A stretch of 9,797 nt of DNA from Actinomycetota bacterium (GTDB lineage: Bacteria > Actinomycetota > Actinomycetes > Nanopelagicales > Nanopelagicaceae): positions 1 through 9,797 of the forward strand of contig CANHRF010000030.1 of the NCBI GenBank assembly GCA_947463335.1. The letters are read 5' to 3'. The position numbers and the translations under genes were made by a program. Within the stretch, counting starts at the first letter, position 1. The number at the start of each line of letters is the position of its first letter. This document shows positions 1-6,303 of this stretch, piece after piece. The notes under the pieces were generated by a model, which saw nothing but the letters and a program-made list of their open reading frames with translations, did not search any database and was not told where the DNA came from.

Positions 1-13
1 AACGACCGCACAT
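1..13 (-). CDS. SRAP-family protein (YedK/HMCES-like), first codons only
   Basis: Read on the minus strand from position 13, the window edge gives ATG TGC GGT CGT T, that is Met-Cys-Gly-Arg followed by a codon beginning with T (Phe or Tyr would fit). MCGR(F/Y) is the invariant start of SOS-response-associated peptidase (SRAP) proteins. In that family Cys2, exposed after Met removal, forms a thiazolidine crosslink with abasic sites in single-stranded DNA. A SRAP gene divergent from aroA is also the arrangement I recall in mycobacteria (Rv3226c beside aroA, Rv3227). Only 13 bases are visible, so the call rests on the tetrapeptide, the position and the well-placed -10 box six bases upstream. The rest of the gene lies outside the window, and a chance ATG cannot be excluded. 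Confidence 0.55.
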
Positions 14-19
14 AGGTAG

Positions 20-25
20 AGAGTA
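20..25 (-). promoter_or_regulatory. Putative leaderless -10 box for the divergent SRAP-like gene
   Basis: On the minus strand TACTCT (a TANNNT hexamer) ends six bases before the ATG at 13-11. That is the spacing expected if transcription starts at the A of the start codon. No Shine-Dalgarno-like sequence fits in the gap. The box shares the TA at 24-25 with the plus-strand -10 of aroA. Inference from spacing and motif only. Confidence 0.45.
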
Positions 26-29
26 GACT
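24..29 (+). promoter_or_regulatory. Putative leaderless -10 box for aroA
   Basis: TAGACT lies seven bases before the aroA ATG at 37, the usual distance from a -10 hexamer to a transcription start. The mRNA would therefore begin at or very near the start codon. The stretch 30-36 has no ribosome-binding sequence. A -35 element with 17 bp spacing would fall at 1-6, where the sequence does not resemble TTGACA. The same hexamer precedes hisN and tRNA-fMet in this window, which strengthens the call. Confidence 0.55.
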
Positions 30-36
30 GCCTCTC

Positions 37-1329
37 ATGCTCTGGCCAGCTCCATTTCGTGGACGCAACTCAGTCGGCGCGCGTGTGAGGATTCCGGGAT
101 CGAAATCGGTAATCAATCGCGCGTTAATTCTCGCTGCCCAAGCGCAATCGCCTTCGATTTTGAAACGTCCACTTATCTCCCGAGATAGCGAGTTAATGGT
201 CGCCGGTCTTAAAGCAATGGGCGTCGAAATTTCTGAGATCCAAGTAGGCGGCGATCTCGCTTGGAAAGTTACTCCCGCAAAGTTAAAAGGACCAGCACAG
301 GTGGATGTAGGTAACGCCGGCACAGTGATGCGCTTCTTGCCACCACTTTCCGCGTTAGCAAATGGTGATATCTCTTTCGATGGAGATCCGCGTTCATACG
401 AACGCCCTCTTGGTCCAGTTATCGCTGCACTGGAAGAACTTGGCATTGAGATAGAACACGACGGGCGTTACTCGTTGCCAATGGTCGTTAAAGGTAAAGG
501 TGCGATCGCTGGTGGTTCGCTAACCATCGATGCAAGCGCATCTAGTCAATTTTTATCAGCACTACTTTTAATTGGTCCAAGTACAACAAATGGAATTACC
601 GCGGTTCATAAAGGTGGCGCGCTGCCATCAATGCCACATATTGATATGACTGTTCAAATGCTCCGTGACTTTGGAGCAGAGGTAAAGGTAGATAAAGCTT
701 CACAGAGTTGGAGCGTCGCCGCTGGCACGCTTAATGGCGTTGATTTGGTTATTGAGCCAGATCTTTCTAACGCCGCACCATTCTTATCAATCGCCATGGT
801 TTGTGGAGGTTCAATCACAATCGCAGATTGGCCGAAGGAGACAACTCAACCTGGCGATCAATTGCGAGAGATACTTTCACAAATGGGTGCCGATATAAAG
901 CACTCTGCGGATGGGCTAACACTTACCGGAAGCGGCGAAATTCACGGAATTGATATCGATCTGCACGATGTTGGTGAATTAACTCCTGCGATTGCAGCGT
1001 TGGCAGCTCTTGCAGATTCACCATCGCATCTGCGTGGCATCGGACATCTGCGTCTACACGAAACCGATCGTTTAGCTGCGCTAACCCGCGAAATTAACTT
1101 ACTTGGTGGCAATGTTGTGGAAGAAGAAACATCACTGCGCATCACACCAGCAGGTAAATTTGGTGAAGGGCTACACAGTGGAACCTTTCATACCTACGAC
1201 GATCATCGCTTAGCAACAGCTGGCGCAGTCATTGGTTTAGTAGTGCCAGGTATTGAAGTCGAAAATATTGCAACGACTCGCAAAACGCTGCCAGACTTTC
1301 CTGGCCTTTGGCAGAGTTTGATCTCATGA
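37..1329 (+). CDS. aroA: 3-phosphoshikimate 1-carboxyvinyltransferase (EPSP synthase)
   Basis: AroA transfers the enolpyruvyl group of PEP to shikimate-3-phosphate, the sixth step of the cytosolic shikimate pathway to chorismate and aromatic amino acids. The 430-residue length is normal. Visible motifs include PGSKS at residues 20-24 (Lys23 binds substrate), GNAGT at 92-96, the SYERP segment, an SASSQ segment at 167-171 (shikimate-3-phosphate binding), VGELTPA with Glu314 where many enzymes have a catalytic Asp, LHETDRL, DDHRLA and the C-terminal RKTLPDFP. Glu in the GELTP motif and His in HETDR are what I recall for actinobacterial AroA, so they are not signs of decay. The ATG at 37 is preferred because it sits seven bases after a TAGACT -10 box, implying a leaderless message. 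The stop TGA overlaps the rsgA ATG. Both alpha/beta halves are complete and no frameshift is seen. Confidence 0.97.
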   Translation: MLWPAPFRGRNSVGARVRIPGSKSVINRALILAAQAQSPSILKRPLISRDSELMVAGLKAMGVEISEIQVGGDLAWKVTPAKLKGPAQVDVGNAGTVMRFLPPLSALANGDISFDGDPRSYERPLGPVIAALEELGIEIEHDGRYSLPMVVKGKGAIAGGSLTIDASASSQFLSALLLIGPSTTNGITAVHKGGALPSMPHIDMTVQMLRDFGAEVKVDKASQSWSVAAGTLNGVDLVIEPDLSNAAPFLSIAMVCGGSITIADWPKETTQPGDQLREILSQMGADIKHSADGLTLTGSGEIHGIDIDLHDVGELTPAIAALAALADSPSHLRGIGHLRLHETDRLAALTREINLLGGNVVEEETSLRITPAGKFGEGLHSGTFHTYDDHRLATAGAVIGLVVPGIEVENIATTRKTLPDFPGLWQSLIS

Positions 1330-2357
1330 CGCCACGCGAATTCGACGAGTCCGATGCTCGTGTTCGCCCCGCGCGCCGCACCCGCCCGCGCAGTAAAGAT
1401 CGTCCATCGCACTCTGAAGCAATTCAAGCCCTTGTTACAACGGTAGATCGTGGACGAACAACTTGCATTACAAATGAGGGGATAATTGTCACCGCGATGA
1501 AGGCCCGCGAAATGGGGCCAAAATCTGTCGTTGTTGGTGATTTAGCTAATTTAGTCGGCGATGTAACTGGCACAACTGGAACGCTTGCGCGAATAGTTTC
1601 TATCGAGCAGCGCCGCAATAGTTTAAGTCGCACAGTAGATGATGCGGCAAAGATGGAACGAACTATTGTTGCAAATATAGATCAGCTGGTTATTGTGGTT
1701 GCCGCCGCAAATCCAGAACCACGTCGTGGGTTAATCGATCGTTTCTTAGTCTGCGCCTTCCACGAAGATATAAAGCCAATTTTATTGGTGACTAAGACAG
1801 ATGTCGCACCGGTTCCAGATTTTCTGCACGAGTATGAATCTCTTGGGGTGGAAATCGCAACGGCTGCGATTAAATCTGCTTCACGCGAAGCTGATCTAGC
1901 TAACCTATTTAGATTATTAAATGGTAAGACTTCGGTTTTAGTTGGACACTCTGGAGTCGGTAAATCAACGCTTATCAATGCTCTGGTTCCGCATGCCGAT
2001 CGCGTAACCGGTGATGTAAATGATGTAACCGGCCGCGGACGCCACACCTCTTCCAGCGCGATCGCACTTCCGTTAGATACAGATCTTTCCCCTTCGCAAG
2101 GTTGGATTATCGATACACCTGGAATTCGTGCATTTGGCCTTGCGCACTTGGATTCCAATCGTATAGTCGCAGCATTTGAAGACTTATATGAAGTTACCCA
2201 AACTTGCATGCCCAATTGCTCACACCATGAAGTCGGCTGCCAGTTAAATGAGTGGGCGGCGCCAAAAGGTGTCGTAGATAACGAGCGAAGTGCGCGTGTA
2301 GCAAGTCTGCGCTCACTATTAGAACTTAAAGATTCAAACCCGCCCGCGCTAGACTGA
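1326..2357 (+). CDS. rsgA: Small ribosomal subunit biogenesis GTPase RsgA
   Basis: RsgA is a circularly permuted GTPase that binds the maturing 30S subunit and releases assembly factors on GTP hydrolysis. From ATG 1326 it is 343 residues: a basic Arg-rich N-terminal tail (about 9-30), an OB-fold (about 35-100), then the GTPase motifs in permuted order, G4 TKTD at 156-159, the P-loop GHSGVGKS at 207-214 and G3 DTPG at 263-266. A zinc knuckle follows, with Cys294, Cys298, His300 and Cys305 as likely ligands. The shortened C-x3-C spacing is what I recall for actinobacterial RsgA. ATG 1326 overlaps the aroA stop as ATGA, indicating translational coupling. An in-frame TTG at 1308 would add six residues inside aroA and is less likely. 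The last codons carry the putative hisN -10 box. Confidence 0.95.
   Translation: MTPREFDESDARVRPARRTRPRSKDRPSHSEAIQALVTTVDRGRTTCITNEGIIVTAMKAREMGPKSVVVGDLANLVGDVTGTTGTLARIVSIEQRRNSLSRTVDDAAKMERTIVANIDQLVIVVAAANPEPRRGLIDRFLVCAFHEDIKPILLVTKTDVAPVPDFLHEYESLGVEIATAAIKSASREADLANLFRLLNGKTSVLVGHSGVGKSTLINALVPHADRVTGDVNDVTGRGRHTSSSAIALPLDTDLSPSQGWIIDTPGIRAFGLAHLDSNRIVAAFEDLYEVTQTCMPNCSHHEVGCQLNEWAAPKGVVDNERSARVASLRSLLELKDSNPPALD
2350..2355 (+). promoter_or_regulatory. Putative internal leaderless -10 box for hisN
   Basis: TAGACT lies exactly six bases before the hisN ATG at 2362 and overlaps the rsgA stop codon TGA (2355-2357). The six-base gap GACAAC contains no Shine-Dalgarno sequence, so a leaderless hisN (and copA) transcript is the simplest reading. 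Upstream, only weak -35-like sequence is seen (TTAAAG at 2326-2331, 18 bp spacer). Read-through from aroA-rsgA could add to expression. Confidence 0.5.
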
Positions 2358-2361
2358 CAAC

Positions 2362-3162
2362 ATGTCATTTACGCGGGGCAATGATCTAGCGCTAGCAATT
2401 CGCCTAGCCGATGCTGCAGATTCAATTACCTTAGCGCGATACCAAGCTATTGATCTACATATTTCAACAAAACCAGATAACACTCCAGTCACTGATGCTG
2501 ATAAAGCATCTGAAGAAGCGATCCGCGCACTGCTCAAGAGCCATCGCCCGGATGATGGAATCGTCGGTGAAGAATTTGGTAACGATGGCGCAGGCGCGGA
2601 GCGATATTGGGTAATTGACCCGATTGATGGAACGAAGAACTTTTTACGAGGCGTACCAACTTGGGCAACGCTGATTGGGCTAATTGAAAAACGTAGCAAT
2701 GGATCCGAAGTTGTCGTTGTTGGAGTGGTCAGTGCGCCAGCGCTCTTTCGTCGTTGGTATGCCAGCGAAGGCAATGGCGCATATGTAATGGTCAATAAAT
2801 CTGCACCAAAGAAGATTGCCGTTTCACAAGTTTCTGAAATTAAAAATGCTTCAATCTCATACTCTGATTTCAAAGGCTGGGGAGAGCGACTTGCTCCTTT
2901 TCAAGAACTACTAGGTCAAGCCTGGCGCACGCGCGGTATAGGTGATTTCTGGTCACATATGTTGGTAGCCGAGGGCGCAGTTGATGTTGCTGCAGAACCG
3001 GTACTTGAAATTTGGGATATGGCAGCGCTCGACATAATTGTCCGCGAAGCAGGCGGTAGATTCACCAACATGGCAGGCGTTGATGGAAGTTTAGGTGGCA
3101 GCGGTCTTTCGACTAACTCTGCGATTCACGAAGAGATTGTAGGTAAGTTAAATGGCCGTTGA
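2362..3162 (+). CDS. hisN: Histidinol-phosphatase, inositol monophosphatase family
   Basis: This 266-residue protein is a complete, Mg2+-dependent, lithium-sensitive-type phosphatase of the inositol monophosphatase (IMPase) superfamily. Metal-binding motifs are intact: VTDAD near the N terminus, GEE at 69-71, DPIDGT at 86-91 (Asp86, Asp89) and the C-terminal WDMAA at 218-222 (Asp219). In actinobacteria such as Corynebacterium and Streptomyces, the member of this family of about 260 residues is HisN, which dephosphorylates histidinol phosphate in histidine biosynthesis. An IMPase-family gene next to aroA/rsgA is a context I associate with HisN. The sequence does not prove the substrate, and inositol-1-phosphatase or a broad sugar phosphatase remains possible. 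The start is well placed after a -10 hexamer. The 3' end overlaps copA by 11 bp. Confidence 0.85.
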   Translation: MSFTRGNDLALAIRLADAADSITLARYQAIDLHISTKPDNTPVTDADKASEEAIRALLKSHRPDDGIVGEEFGNDGAGAERYWVIDPIDGTKNFLRGVPTWATLIGLIEKRSNGSEVVVVGVVSAPALFRRWYASEGNGAYVMVNKSAPKKIAVSQVSEIKNASISYSDFKGWGERLAPFQELLGQAWRTRGIGDFWSHMLVAEGAVDVAAEPVLEIWDMAALDIIVREAGGRFTNMAGVDGSLGGSGLSTNSAIHEEIVGKLNGR

Positions 3163-5491
3163 AGATATCAAGATAGAGCTCTCTCGCCCCCCAAGTGCTG
3201 AGCCGGTAACGCCTGGCAAAGAGATTGATTTAAGTAAAACATCTCTGGCACCACGCACATTTTCTGTAACAGGAATGACCTGTTCTTCTTGTGTTAATTC
3301 GGTAGAGAAAACGCTTAATTCAATGAGCGGGGTAAGCGCTAGCGTTAATTTTGCAACGGAGACAGTCCACATCTTGGCACCTGCCGAAGTTAAGAGTAGC
3401 GAGATAGTCAAGAAGATTAAGAGCGCTGGCTATAGCGCGACTTTGATCGAAAGCGGCGATGGTCCAGCCTTGCATAGTAAGAAATCTGGTGTTGCACTCT
3501 TCTTTGCAATTCTCTTTGCTGTTCCAACTATTGCTATGTCAATGGTTCACCAGTGGCATGCCCAACTTGATATTCAGATTTTAAACGCCCTAGCTGCACT
3601 AAATATTCTTCCACCTCTTTATTCACCAACTGCTTGGCTAGCGATTGCCTTAACGACACCGTTGATTTTGATTGTTGCACTGCCTATTCACCGTGCGGCG
3701 CTTCGTAACTTCTTCCATCCAACGATGGATTCGCTGATCTCGCTCGGTTCCTTTAGCGCATACGGGTGGTCGATTTATGCAAATGCGACCGGTACTGGCG
3801 ATGTTTACACTGAAGTTGCCGCTGGCGTACTTCTCTTTGTGATCCTTGGGCGCCATCTTGAATCACGCGCCAAGCGTCGCGCGAGCACAGCGCTCTCTAC
3901 TTTGCTCTCTTTGAGCGCTAAAGAGGTAACTGTTCTGCGTAATGGGCTTGAAGTAATCATTCCAATATCAGAACTTGCAATTGGTGATGACTTTGTCGTT
4001 AAGCCTGGTGCACGCGTAGCCACTGATGGATTAGTTATCTCTGGAACTTCATCTGTAAATAATTCAATGTTGACAGGTGAATCTGTTCCGGTCGAAGTAT
4101 CACCTGGATCACGAGTAATTGGGGCCTCGTTAAATAACAATGGGCGCATAATTGTTAGAGCTACGCGCGTCGGCAGCGATACAGAGCTAGCCCGCATCAC
4201 TGCAATGGTTGTGCAAGCGCAAGGTCAGAAAGCCCCAATTCAAAGAGTTGCTGATCAGATCTCAGCCGTCTTTGTTCCAATTGTTACCTTGCTTGCAATC
4301 GCAACTTTCTTTGGTTGGTATTACTTCGGAGAAAGCGGTGATGGCCGATCACTGGCGCAGTCGATTCAGATTGCGATAACCGTTCTGGTAATCGCCTGCC
4401 CTTGCGCACTCGGTTTAGCTACTCCGGTTGCGTTATTAGTCGCTTCGGGGCGTGGTGCATCACGTGGAATTGTCTTGCGTCAACCTCGTGCGTTAGAGCT
4501 CGCCCGTAAAGTCGATGTAATTGTTTTAGATAAGACTGGAACTCTGACAACGGGAGTTATGAAGGTTCACGATGCAACGATTCCGACTAGCGCGCATAAA
4601 GTTCTTGGCGCAACTTACGCAGAATGGTTAAATGAGAAGACGATTTTATCTTCTGCGCTCTCCCTTGAATTAGCAAATGATCATCCCGTTGGGCAAGCGA
4701 TCGTTTCTCACGCGCTAGCAAGTGGTGCTAATCGCCACGAAGTTGTTGAGTTCACCCAAACACCAGGCGCTGGTGTTGCTGGGCGAGTATTGCTCGGTGC
4801 GATCTCACCAGTTGTGTTGATTGGAACTCCGAAAGCAATTGCACATAGCGCCACAACTTTTGATCCTGCTATCGCAGAAGCAATTACACGCGGTGAAGAA
4901 GCTGGGCTATCAGTTGCCGTGCTTGCTTGGGATGGCGTTGCCATCGCGGTCTTTGCCATCGGAGATCAAGTTAAGGCAGATGCCGCCGCAACAATTTCCG
5001 CGTTAGTTGATTCTGGGATTACACCGTGGTTGGTTACCGGCGATAACGAAGAGAGCGCAGGAGCAATTGCGCGTTTGGTGGGAATTAAAGGTGAGCATGT
5101 AATTGCGCGCGCTCTGCCTGATGAAAAGCTAGCGCGAGTTACTGCGCTAAAGGGCGCTGGCCACACTGTATTAATGGCGGGCGATGGCATTAACGATGCG
5201 GCAGCTCTTGCTGCGGCAGATCTGAGTATGGCTATGGGTACCGGCACAGATACCGCGATTTCTACCGCAGATATCACCTTGATGCGCCCCGAGTTAATGA
5301 GCATTGTTGATGCCTTAAAGCTTTCTAAGCGCACTCTGCGAACAATTAAATCTAATTTGGTATGGGCATTTGCATACAACGTTATTGGTATTCCGATCGC
5401 CGCTGCAGGTTTATTAACGCCGATGTATGCCGCGGGTGCAATGGCTGTTAGTTCGCTCTTTGTTGTGACTAACTCTTTAAGAATTAGATAA
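3152..5491 (+). CDS. copA: Copper-translocating P1B-type ATPase
   Basis: A 779-residue membrane ATPase that exports Cu+ from the cytosol. In order: a polar tail of about 35 residues, one heavy-metal-associated domain with GMTCSSC at 41-47 (Cys44, Cys47), four transmembrane segments (about 112-132, 158-180, 191-210, 217-237), an actuator domain with TGE at 308-310, two core helices with the CPC ion site at 416-418, the phosphorylation motif DKTGT (Asp460), the His-Pro of the nucleotide domain at 511-512, TGDN, GDGIND at 677-682, and two final helices carrying YN and MAVSS. CPC plus YN and MxxSS is the P1B-1 (Cu+/Ag+) signature. ATG 3152 lies four bases after a weak AGGTAAG and overlaps hisN by 11 bp, so translation is probably coupled. 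No CopZ chaperone or CsoR/CueR regulator is present in the window. Confidence 0.95.
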   Translation: MAVEDIKIELSRPPSAEPVTPGKEIDLSKTSLAPRTFSVTGMTCSSCVNSVEKTLNSMSGVSASVNFATETVHILAPAEVKSSEIVKKIKSAGYSATLIESGDGPALHSKKSGVALFFAILFAVPTIAMSMVHQWHAQLDIQILNALAALNILPPLYSPTAWLAIALTTPLILIVALPIHRAALRNFFHPTMDSLISLGSFSAYGWSIYANATGTGDVYTEVAAGVLLFVILGRHLESRAKRRASTALSTLLSLSAKEVTVLRNGLEVIIPISELAIGDDFVVKPGARVATDGLVISGTSSVNNSMLTGESVPVEVSPGSRVIGASLNNNGRIIVRATRVGSDTELARITAMVVQAQGQKAPIQRVADQISAVFVPIVTLLAIATFFGWYYFGESGDGRSLAQSIQIAITVLVIACPCALGLATPVALLVASGRGASRGIVLRQPRALELARKVDVIVLDKTGTLTTGVMKVHDATIPTSAHKVLGATYAEWLNEKTILSSALSLELANDHPVGQAIVSHALASGANRHEVVEFTQTPGAGVAGRVLLGAISPVVLIGTPKAIAHSATTFDPAIAEAITRGEEAGLSVAVLAWDGVAIAVFAIGDQVKADAAATISALVDSGITPWLVTGDNEESAGAIARLVGIKGEHVIARALPDEKLARVTALKGAGHTVLMAGDGINDAAALAAADLSMAMGTGTDTAISTADITLMRPELMSIVDALKLSKRTLRTIKSNLVWAFAYNVIGIPIAAAGLLTPMYAAGAMAVSSLFVVTNSLRIR

Positions 5492-5521
5492 TACTTTTTA
5501 CCTAGATAAAGCGCCTTAACT

Positions 5522-5542
5522 GACTTGAGATTTACTTAAGTC
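5522..5542. terminator. Weak hairpin between convergent copA and DUF4389 genes
   Basis: GACTTGAG (5522-5529) can pair with CTTAAGTC (5535-5542) around an ATTTA loop. The stem is eight base pairs with one G-T wobble. It lies 30 bp after the copA stop and includes the stop codon of the opposing gene, so it could serve both directions. No T-run follows on either strand, so intrinsic termination would be weak. The 40-bp gap 5492-5531 holds nothing else that I recognise. Confidence 0.25.
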
Positions 5543-6137
5543 TAAAGCTCGGATACTTATCGGTTACGAGCAAGAGCATGTAGCCCTGTACGCGGTTCCA
5601 GTATGAGATTGTCCCGAATACAATCTCTCCGGCCCAGCGCGGGTACTTTCCAGTTATCGAAGTTTGTACCCAAGCAATAACGGTAACAAAGAGGGAAATT
5701 AAGAGGTAGATAATTCCTACGAGGTAATGTGGAATCGCCAAAATCCACTTAACTAGCGGGAGCCAACGGTTTAACTTCTTGCCACCGTCAACATCAGGAA
5801 AGACCACGGAGACCTTTGAGTTCGCTTCGATCGATGGGTACTTATCATTTAAAATCAGTACATAAGCAGCCAAGCGAGTTGAGAGTTCAATTAAGGCGTG
5901 ATTAAAAGTTAAAACGTAACTTGGGTACTTTCCGCGAAAGAGCAAGGCTAGAACTGTTGGGATAACGATTAGCCCGGCTGTACCAGCCGCCCAGTTCTCA
6001 CTCTCGCTGAAGGATGACTGCGCAAATGTTGCTACGAAGATGATCACTGGAAAGGCGAGAATCCCGCGCCAGAAAACTGTGGCGCGGTTGCGATTCTTAT
6101 GCTTGATATTGATCTGAGTCGTAACGCTTTTGCTCAT
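5532..6137 (-). CDS. DUF4389-type integral membrane protein
   Basis: A 201-residue membrane protein of unknown function that matches the pattern I recall for DUF4389. Likely membrane segments are about 22-40, 50-68 and 135-158. Four KYP motifs occur at 70-72, 99-101, 164-166 and 194-196, arranged as two GKYP...DKYPS units of nearly equal length, which indicates an internal duplication. The N terminus is basic (KHKNRNR), consistent with the cytoplasmic side. ATG 6137 is chosen because GAAGGG lies seven bases upstream, a plausible ribosome-binding site. An in-frame TTG at 6152 would add five residues and would overlap that site. The gene begins 25 nt after the last acceptor-end base of tRNA-fMet on the same strand, with no terminator or -10 box visible between them, so it may be transcribed from the tRNA promoter. 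No catalytic motif is evident. Confidence 0.8.
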   Translation of the reverse strand: MSKSVTTQINIKHKNRNRATVFWRGILAFPVIIFVATFAQSSFSESENWAAGTAGLIVIPTVLALLFRGKYPSYVLTFNHALIELSTRLAAYVLILNDKYPSIEANSKVSVVFPDVDGGKKLNRWLPLVKWILAIPHYLVGIIYLLISLFVTVIAWVQTSITGKYPRWAGEIVFGTISYWNRVQGYMLLLVTDKYPSFRLK

Positions 6138-6144
6138 GGCAAGA

Positions 6145-6150
6145 CCCTTC
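6145..6150 (-). promoter_or_regulatory. Ribosome-binding site deciding the DUF4389 start
   Basis: GAAGGG on the minus strand is followed by seven bases and ATG 6137. It would lie inside the coding region if the upstream TTG 6152 were used, so it favours the ATG. Confidence 0.55.
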
Positions 6151-6162
6151 AAATATTTTTAC

Positions 6163-6239
<77 letters not shown>

Positions 6240-6250
6240 TCGGAAGTGTC

Positions 6251-6279
6251 AGTCTAAAGGGTGGGGAAGTAATAGCCAA
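6251..6279 (-). promoter_or_regulatory. Promoter of tRNA-fMet
   Basis: On the minus strand TTGGCT (6279-6274, -35) and TAGACT (6256-6251, -10) are separated by exactly 17 bp. The -10 ends 11 bp before the mature tRNA 5' end, leaving a leader of about four to five bases for RNase P removal. This is a near-consensus housekeeping sigma-70-type arrangement. It lies in the 64-bp gap after the UPF0182 stop codon. Confidence 0.7.
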
Positions 6280-6280
6280 A

Positions 6281-6297
6281 TCCGCTGATTAAGCGAA
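6281..6297 (-). terminator. Possible weak terminator after the UPF0182 gene
   Basis: Seven bases after the stop codon the minus strand reads TTCGCT, loop TAATC, AGCGGA, then TTT. This gives a six-pair stem with one wobble and a three-base T-run. It is short and weak. Termination here is plausible but not convincing, and read-through into the tRNA unit is possible. Confidence 0.25.
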
Positions 6298-6303
6298 TAA
6301 GAA

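Noticed and set aside
1308..1325. TTG start for rsgA six codons upstream of the ATG
   Set aside because: The ATG at 1326 overlaps the aroA stop as ATGA, a standard coupled start. The TTG has no better ribosome-binding sequence.
1682..2368. Long minus-strand open frame of 228 codons opposite rsgA
   Set aside because: It is fully antisense to the well-supported RsgA GTPase region, has a composition rich in Ser/Arg/Thr typical of a shadow frame, and shows no recognisable domain.
2349..2873. Minus-strand open frame of 174 codons opposite hisN
   Set aside because: It lies antisense to intact IMPase motifs and has no domain or start signal of its own.
5539..5544. A fourth TAGACT on the minus strand
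   Set aside because: It lies within the last codons of the DUF4389 gene (Phe-Arg-Leu) and points into the antisense of copA with no gene after it. Probably chance.
6138..6152. TTG start for the DUF4389 gene
   Set aside because: Using it would place the GAAGGG ribosome-binding site inside the coding sequence. ATG 6137 has correct spacing from that site.
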